From contig CAJVPJ010001004.1 of NCBI GenBank assembly GCA_910592205.1, positions 1-13,433 on the forward strand: a DNA stretch of 13,433 bases, written 5' to 3'. The position numbers and the translations under genes are program-made. Of this stretch, positions 10,258 through 13,433 are shown one piece after another. Each line of letters opens with the position of its first letter. Positions within the stretch are counted from its first letter, which is position 1. This DNA is from Paraglomus occultum. Its lineage: Eukaryota > Glomeromycota > Glomeromycetes > Paraglomerales > Paraglomeraceae. Under the pieces are notes generated by a model, which ran no database searches, was not told the DNA's origin, and saw only the letters and a list, made by a program, of their open reading frames with translations.

Positions 10258-11773
10258 ATGAGTTCCGAACAAGCGGAAATACACGACATAACTGCAGCTT
10301 TTGAGGGCGAACGACCTCTAATACTTGGTGCCACTTTCGCTAGCGAGAAGACAAATAGCGCTTACTATAGGTTTCATCGTATGGGTCAAATAAAATGATA
10401 TGGAGTTGGAATGGAATGGAATAAGAGAATATGAAAGCGTCTGTAGAGATATTTTAAAACTGAATAAGGCACATTATATAAATAATTCGCAATTAGGCTT
10501 TTTGAGTAAAACCGACTAACCCAATATATTTTTTTTTGACTCGAAAACAAATACACATACATATACATATAGTCGGCGAATACAAGTTGAACGATATAAA
10601 TTTCAAACGGACGGGCAAATTACATTATGATGATGGTGGTACATATCGTGCCGAGTATGAAAGCTTGACGGTCGGTTTTTGCTCTGTATGATGTTGTTTT
10701 AATATCATATTTTCTAAAATTATTAACGCGCCCATCGTTGTTCGGATAGAAATCTGCAGATAAACATATACTGACTGGTAAGGTAAATAACGAAGAATTA
10801 CCAAAAGAAGCGGGACGACAAGCTATTCTGATATTCGATGAAAAGACGCAGGTATATTATTGTGAGGGGACTGATGCTTGTATTTATGTTACAGTACTTT
10901 TTTTTTTCTCTTTTAATGCTTTCTCCGACACATCGACGTCATATTGCTTCCAGAACTGGACCCTTGAACTTCTTGACAAAACCATCGCTTTTAAACATCA
11001 AGACCAGAGCGAACTTCCATCGCCTCAAGATCGCAACTCGCCTCAACATGATTCGAATTATCGTCAAATAGCTGAGGCATTCGACAGGGAAATGGACAAC
11101 TTGGATTCATCTGACGACGAAGACGAAGTCGTTAAGGCAGGGGAGAATAATCTGATTAAGAAAGAAGATGTGCCCATTGAGAACGGAGATGAATTTAAGG
11201 ATGTCTACATCGAAGACGAATTAGAAGAAGTTGAACATCCTTTCAGGGCTAATGAGCTACGACAGAGAGATAGGACGAGTGGGGAGGAAGATGAAGACGA
11301 CTCTACCTTGTCTGCCGGTAGTACTTCAAGTGACGAGTCAGCCTCTGACGATTCGGACGATGATTCAGAAGAAGATCTAGCTAATATCCTGGCTGAAGTT
11401 CTGGAGAATGAAAGCAAGATCAACCACAAGAACAAAGAAGAAACTGGGATTAAGGAAAAATCAAGTAGTCGTACCACTGGAAATAAGTCTGTCAATCAAC
11501 GAGTTATAGAAAATGCAAAACGGTCTGAGAGTTCAGTAAGTACTGTGCTTATATATAAAACCTACGTTCAGAATTTTTGTCAAGAAATTGAATTATGATT
11601 ATTAATGTATATTGACATTCTTCCTCACTTTTGTATAGAAAAATTCAGGAAAGCCTCGTGAAGGGCCGATATCTCTTGGGAGTTACTTGGGGGAGGATGA
11701 CGAGAATAATCAGGCTGATGATGGGAATAGTAGTAGTGCTAGCAGTTCATCTTTATCAAGTGCTGAAGATTGA
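10258..11773 (+). CDS. EAF-family RNA polymerase II elongation factor, 5 exons
   Basis: Exons 10258-10378, 10573-10685, 10750-10851, 10954-11535 and 11639-11773 join to about 350 residues. The N-terminal domain (about residues 15-128) follows the EAF pattern: PLILGATFASEKTNSAYY, then GKLHYDDGGTYRAEYES, TGKVNNEELPKEAGRQAIL, LIFDEKTQ-NWTLELLDKTIAF. YRQIAEAFDREMDNLDSSDD begins a Ser/Asp/Glu-rich acidic tail (about 159-265). A last exon reads GPISLGSYLGEDDE and ends Ser-rich with TGA. EAF proteins bind ELL and stimulate transcription elongation in the nucleus; acidic C-terminal regions act as activation domains. Exon 2/3 borders are uncertain: 10674|10675 with 10759|10760 is also in phase and would remove seven residues (GFCSKSA). 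The block from RTGKL to DKTIAF is well supported. The SLRYDFKP-like core is divergent. Confidence 0.82.
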
Positions 11774-12265
11774 TATGAGTGTATTAGTATAGTATAGAAA
11801 AATAGAACTTTATTCTACCTGTTAATTTTAGAAAGGGGAGGGAATACTCTTGCTGGCCTGCTGGTCGCTGCCTCTGTAAACAAGAATTTTTATTGTAACA
11901 AGTTTACTGAATGTGAAGTTAACTAAATTATGAGAGAAAAATTCTTAAATCCAGATTTGTATAAAATTGAATATATAATATGGTGCAAAACCAAACGAAG
12001 TGAACATTTGCTATGTGAGCTAGGATGAAAAATCGTATAATAATAGTCAAATTATTATATGTGGGGCAGACTGCAACAAAACCAGACAAAGTGAACATTC
12101 TATTATGTGACATAAATGAGAGGCTGATTATGTGGCTGTAAAATTTGATCAGTGTGACTGTTTTGATGGTGCTCATTCATAACTTATGGACTTGTTAAAT
12201 TTAATGCTCACTTTATTATACCAGAATATAATGAATATACATTAATACATAAACCATAACAGGAT
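11774..12265. repeat. Spacer with a two-copy direct repeat (11984-12030, 12073-12120)
   Basis: gcaaaaccaaacgaagtgaacattt...tatgtgag at 11984-12030 is repeated imperfectly at 12073-12120 (gcaacaaaaccagacaaagtgaacatt...tatgtgac). The copies are about 45 bases each with several differences. Apart from this, the 490 bases between EAF and the right arm show no gene. The first part presumably holds the EAF 3' UTR. Confidence 0.6.
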
Positions 12266-12503
12266 TATTAGTACGTGTTTTCTTTTAAAGACAACGGCTG
12301 GCAAAGTTTCTCCATCATTCATCGCTTCCAGTTGGACCATCAAAATATGTTTTGTTCAGATCTAGAGAAAGCTTGAAACGCTTCACGTAACTCGGCAAAT
12401 TTTTCTCTCGGAATCATTTTCGAACAACCACAATTGCAGTCTAATTCCAAGAAACGCATTGCTTTTCATATTCAGTCGAACCGTTATAATTGTAACTTTC
12501 CAT
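12266..12503 (-). pseudogene. Transposase 5' fragment in the right arm
   Basis: Reverse complement of the transposase start: ATG at 12503-12501, then the same N-terminal coding as at 695-933 on the left. This copy lacks one A in the run after the codons for EYE (tatgaaaagc versus tatgaaaaagc), a frameshift the left copy does not have. It shares the downstream ttttGATGG frame break seen at 857 on the left. Similarity ends at 12266, so only about 80 codons remain. Confidence 0.85.
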
Positions 12504-13348
12504 ATACGGGTAACTCTATATACATAGGCAGACTCGATAAGTCGGTCTCAAATGACTGGCTCGGTGGGCCGACTTATCAAATTTACGTGACTAATTTAGT
12601 AATAGCAAGCGAATGGGAAAATTATTATTCTAAATAAATATCCATGCTTGAATAATTCATTCGATTTCCGCTTTAAGTGTCTTAAGTCTGAAACAAATAA
12701 ATTGTTGGTACTCACGGAGCTCTTCTTTTTTTTTAAGATTAGTGAGTGTTTTTAATTTTTTTTTTCCTACTTTAAACAACTACTCCAGCGTCACCATGAA
12801 AATTTCACGTTCACATGACTGCAGTGGGTGAAATTATAGAAGCAAAATTTAATTTATACTAAATTTTTTGGTAAACTTAAATTTATATACTAATATAGAA
12901 ATAATCATGTGAACGTGAAATTTTAATGTATCATGGTAAAATACTTTAAACGAAACTATCAGGTGATTTGTATTACACAAGGCTCGAATAAAATCAAAGT
13001 AAAAAATTTTTTTATACGATAGACTGTACCGAAATAGTAATAATATTCTCTTAGAATCACGTGAGATTGACTTATAGAGGGTAATTTACATAGTAATATA
13101 GCAGTAAAGGAGGTTGACCGACTTACAGCTTATCGAGAGATTTTAAATATTGAAAAAAGGGCTTAATATTTTTGACCGAGTTAGGCAAAAACCGACTTAT
13201 CGAGTCTGCTATGTATATGTACACTCGTACCCCGTTTATATCCTTACCCCGACCCCCGGTTATATCCCTATTACTATCCTTATAGAGATAATCCCCCCCA
13301 AGTTACACTAATTGCTAAAACGGGGACATTGGTCAAATTTGTATGCAG
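12266..13348. repeat. Right arm of the long inverted repeat (transposon end)
   Basis: Reverse complement of 1-933, reading inward from 13348. It is longer than the left arm. About 130 bases at 13152-13281 include a second accgacttatcgagtctgc motif and two copies of a cccgnttatatcc unit, and about 45 more lie near 12975-13017. A 12-base segment (gctccgtgagta on the reverse strand) near 12710-12723 is also absent on the left. These differences and scattered substitutions mean the arms have diverged and are not an assembly mirror of one another. Confidence 0.93.
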
Positions 13349-13433
13349 CAACTGCAACATTTCTTTTCTGAGCAACCTAATGAAAAAGGCGGAAAAAGAA
13401 CGCATTGATAAATTAAAAACAAAGCAAACTGGA
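13349..13433 (+). other. Right flank, possibly the start of a coding exon
   Basis: A plus-strand frame stays open from inside the arm through the window edge and reads CSNCNISFLSNLMKKAEKER after gtatgcag, which could be a splice acceptor. The Cys pair and basic helix-like run are suggestive, but 85 bases are too few to call a gene. It could equally be more of a transposon. Confidence 0.25.

Noticed and set aside
12434-12637. Plus-strand open frame of 67 codons in the right arm
   Set aside because: It lies antisense to the transposase 5' fragment and the subterminal palindrome, and is a shadow of those.

Overview
The window is AT-rich nuclear DNA of a eukaryote, most likely an early-diverging fungus. 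Glomeromycotina is my best guess. Three things point there. The RuvB-like protein carries variants I associate with fungal Rvb1 ([17 protein letters not shown]). The complex I B12 subunit is the short fungal form. Introns are mostly 74-89 nt, and the transposase remnant belongs to a family I recall as abundant in Rhizophagus-like genomes. All of this rests on reading by eye and recall, not on database searches.

Layout. Bases 1-933 and 12266-13348 form a long inverted repeat of about 1 kb per arm. Each arm contains a transposon end and the first part of a transposase gene pointing inward. Behind the left arm the transposase continues to 2778, broken by stops, frameshifts and a large interruption. 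Bases 2779-3238 hold nothing I recognise. From 3239 to 7857 everything I find is on the minus strand: two or three spliced genes I cannot name (3239-4240, 5446-5816, 6068-7444), an intact single-exon gene for a charged protein with a Cys-rich end (4536-5249), and an NDUFB3-like complex I subunit (7654-7857).

From 8110 the plus strand carries two conserved genes that can be spliced in full by eye: RUVBL1 (pontin/Rvb1; seven exons, 462 codons, one GC-AG intron) and an EAF-family transcription elongation factor (five exons, about 350 codons). NDUFB3 and RUVBL1 are head-to-head across about 250 bp and may share a promoter. RUVBL1 and EAF both serve nuclear transcription and chromatin, but nothing shows co-regulation beyond adjacency.

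The notable point is architectural: conserved single-copy-type host genes lie between matching, oppositely oriented ends of one transposon family. That could be a very large element carrying host genes, two independent insertions, or an inverted duplication of one transposon end. The sequence alone does not decide between these.
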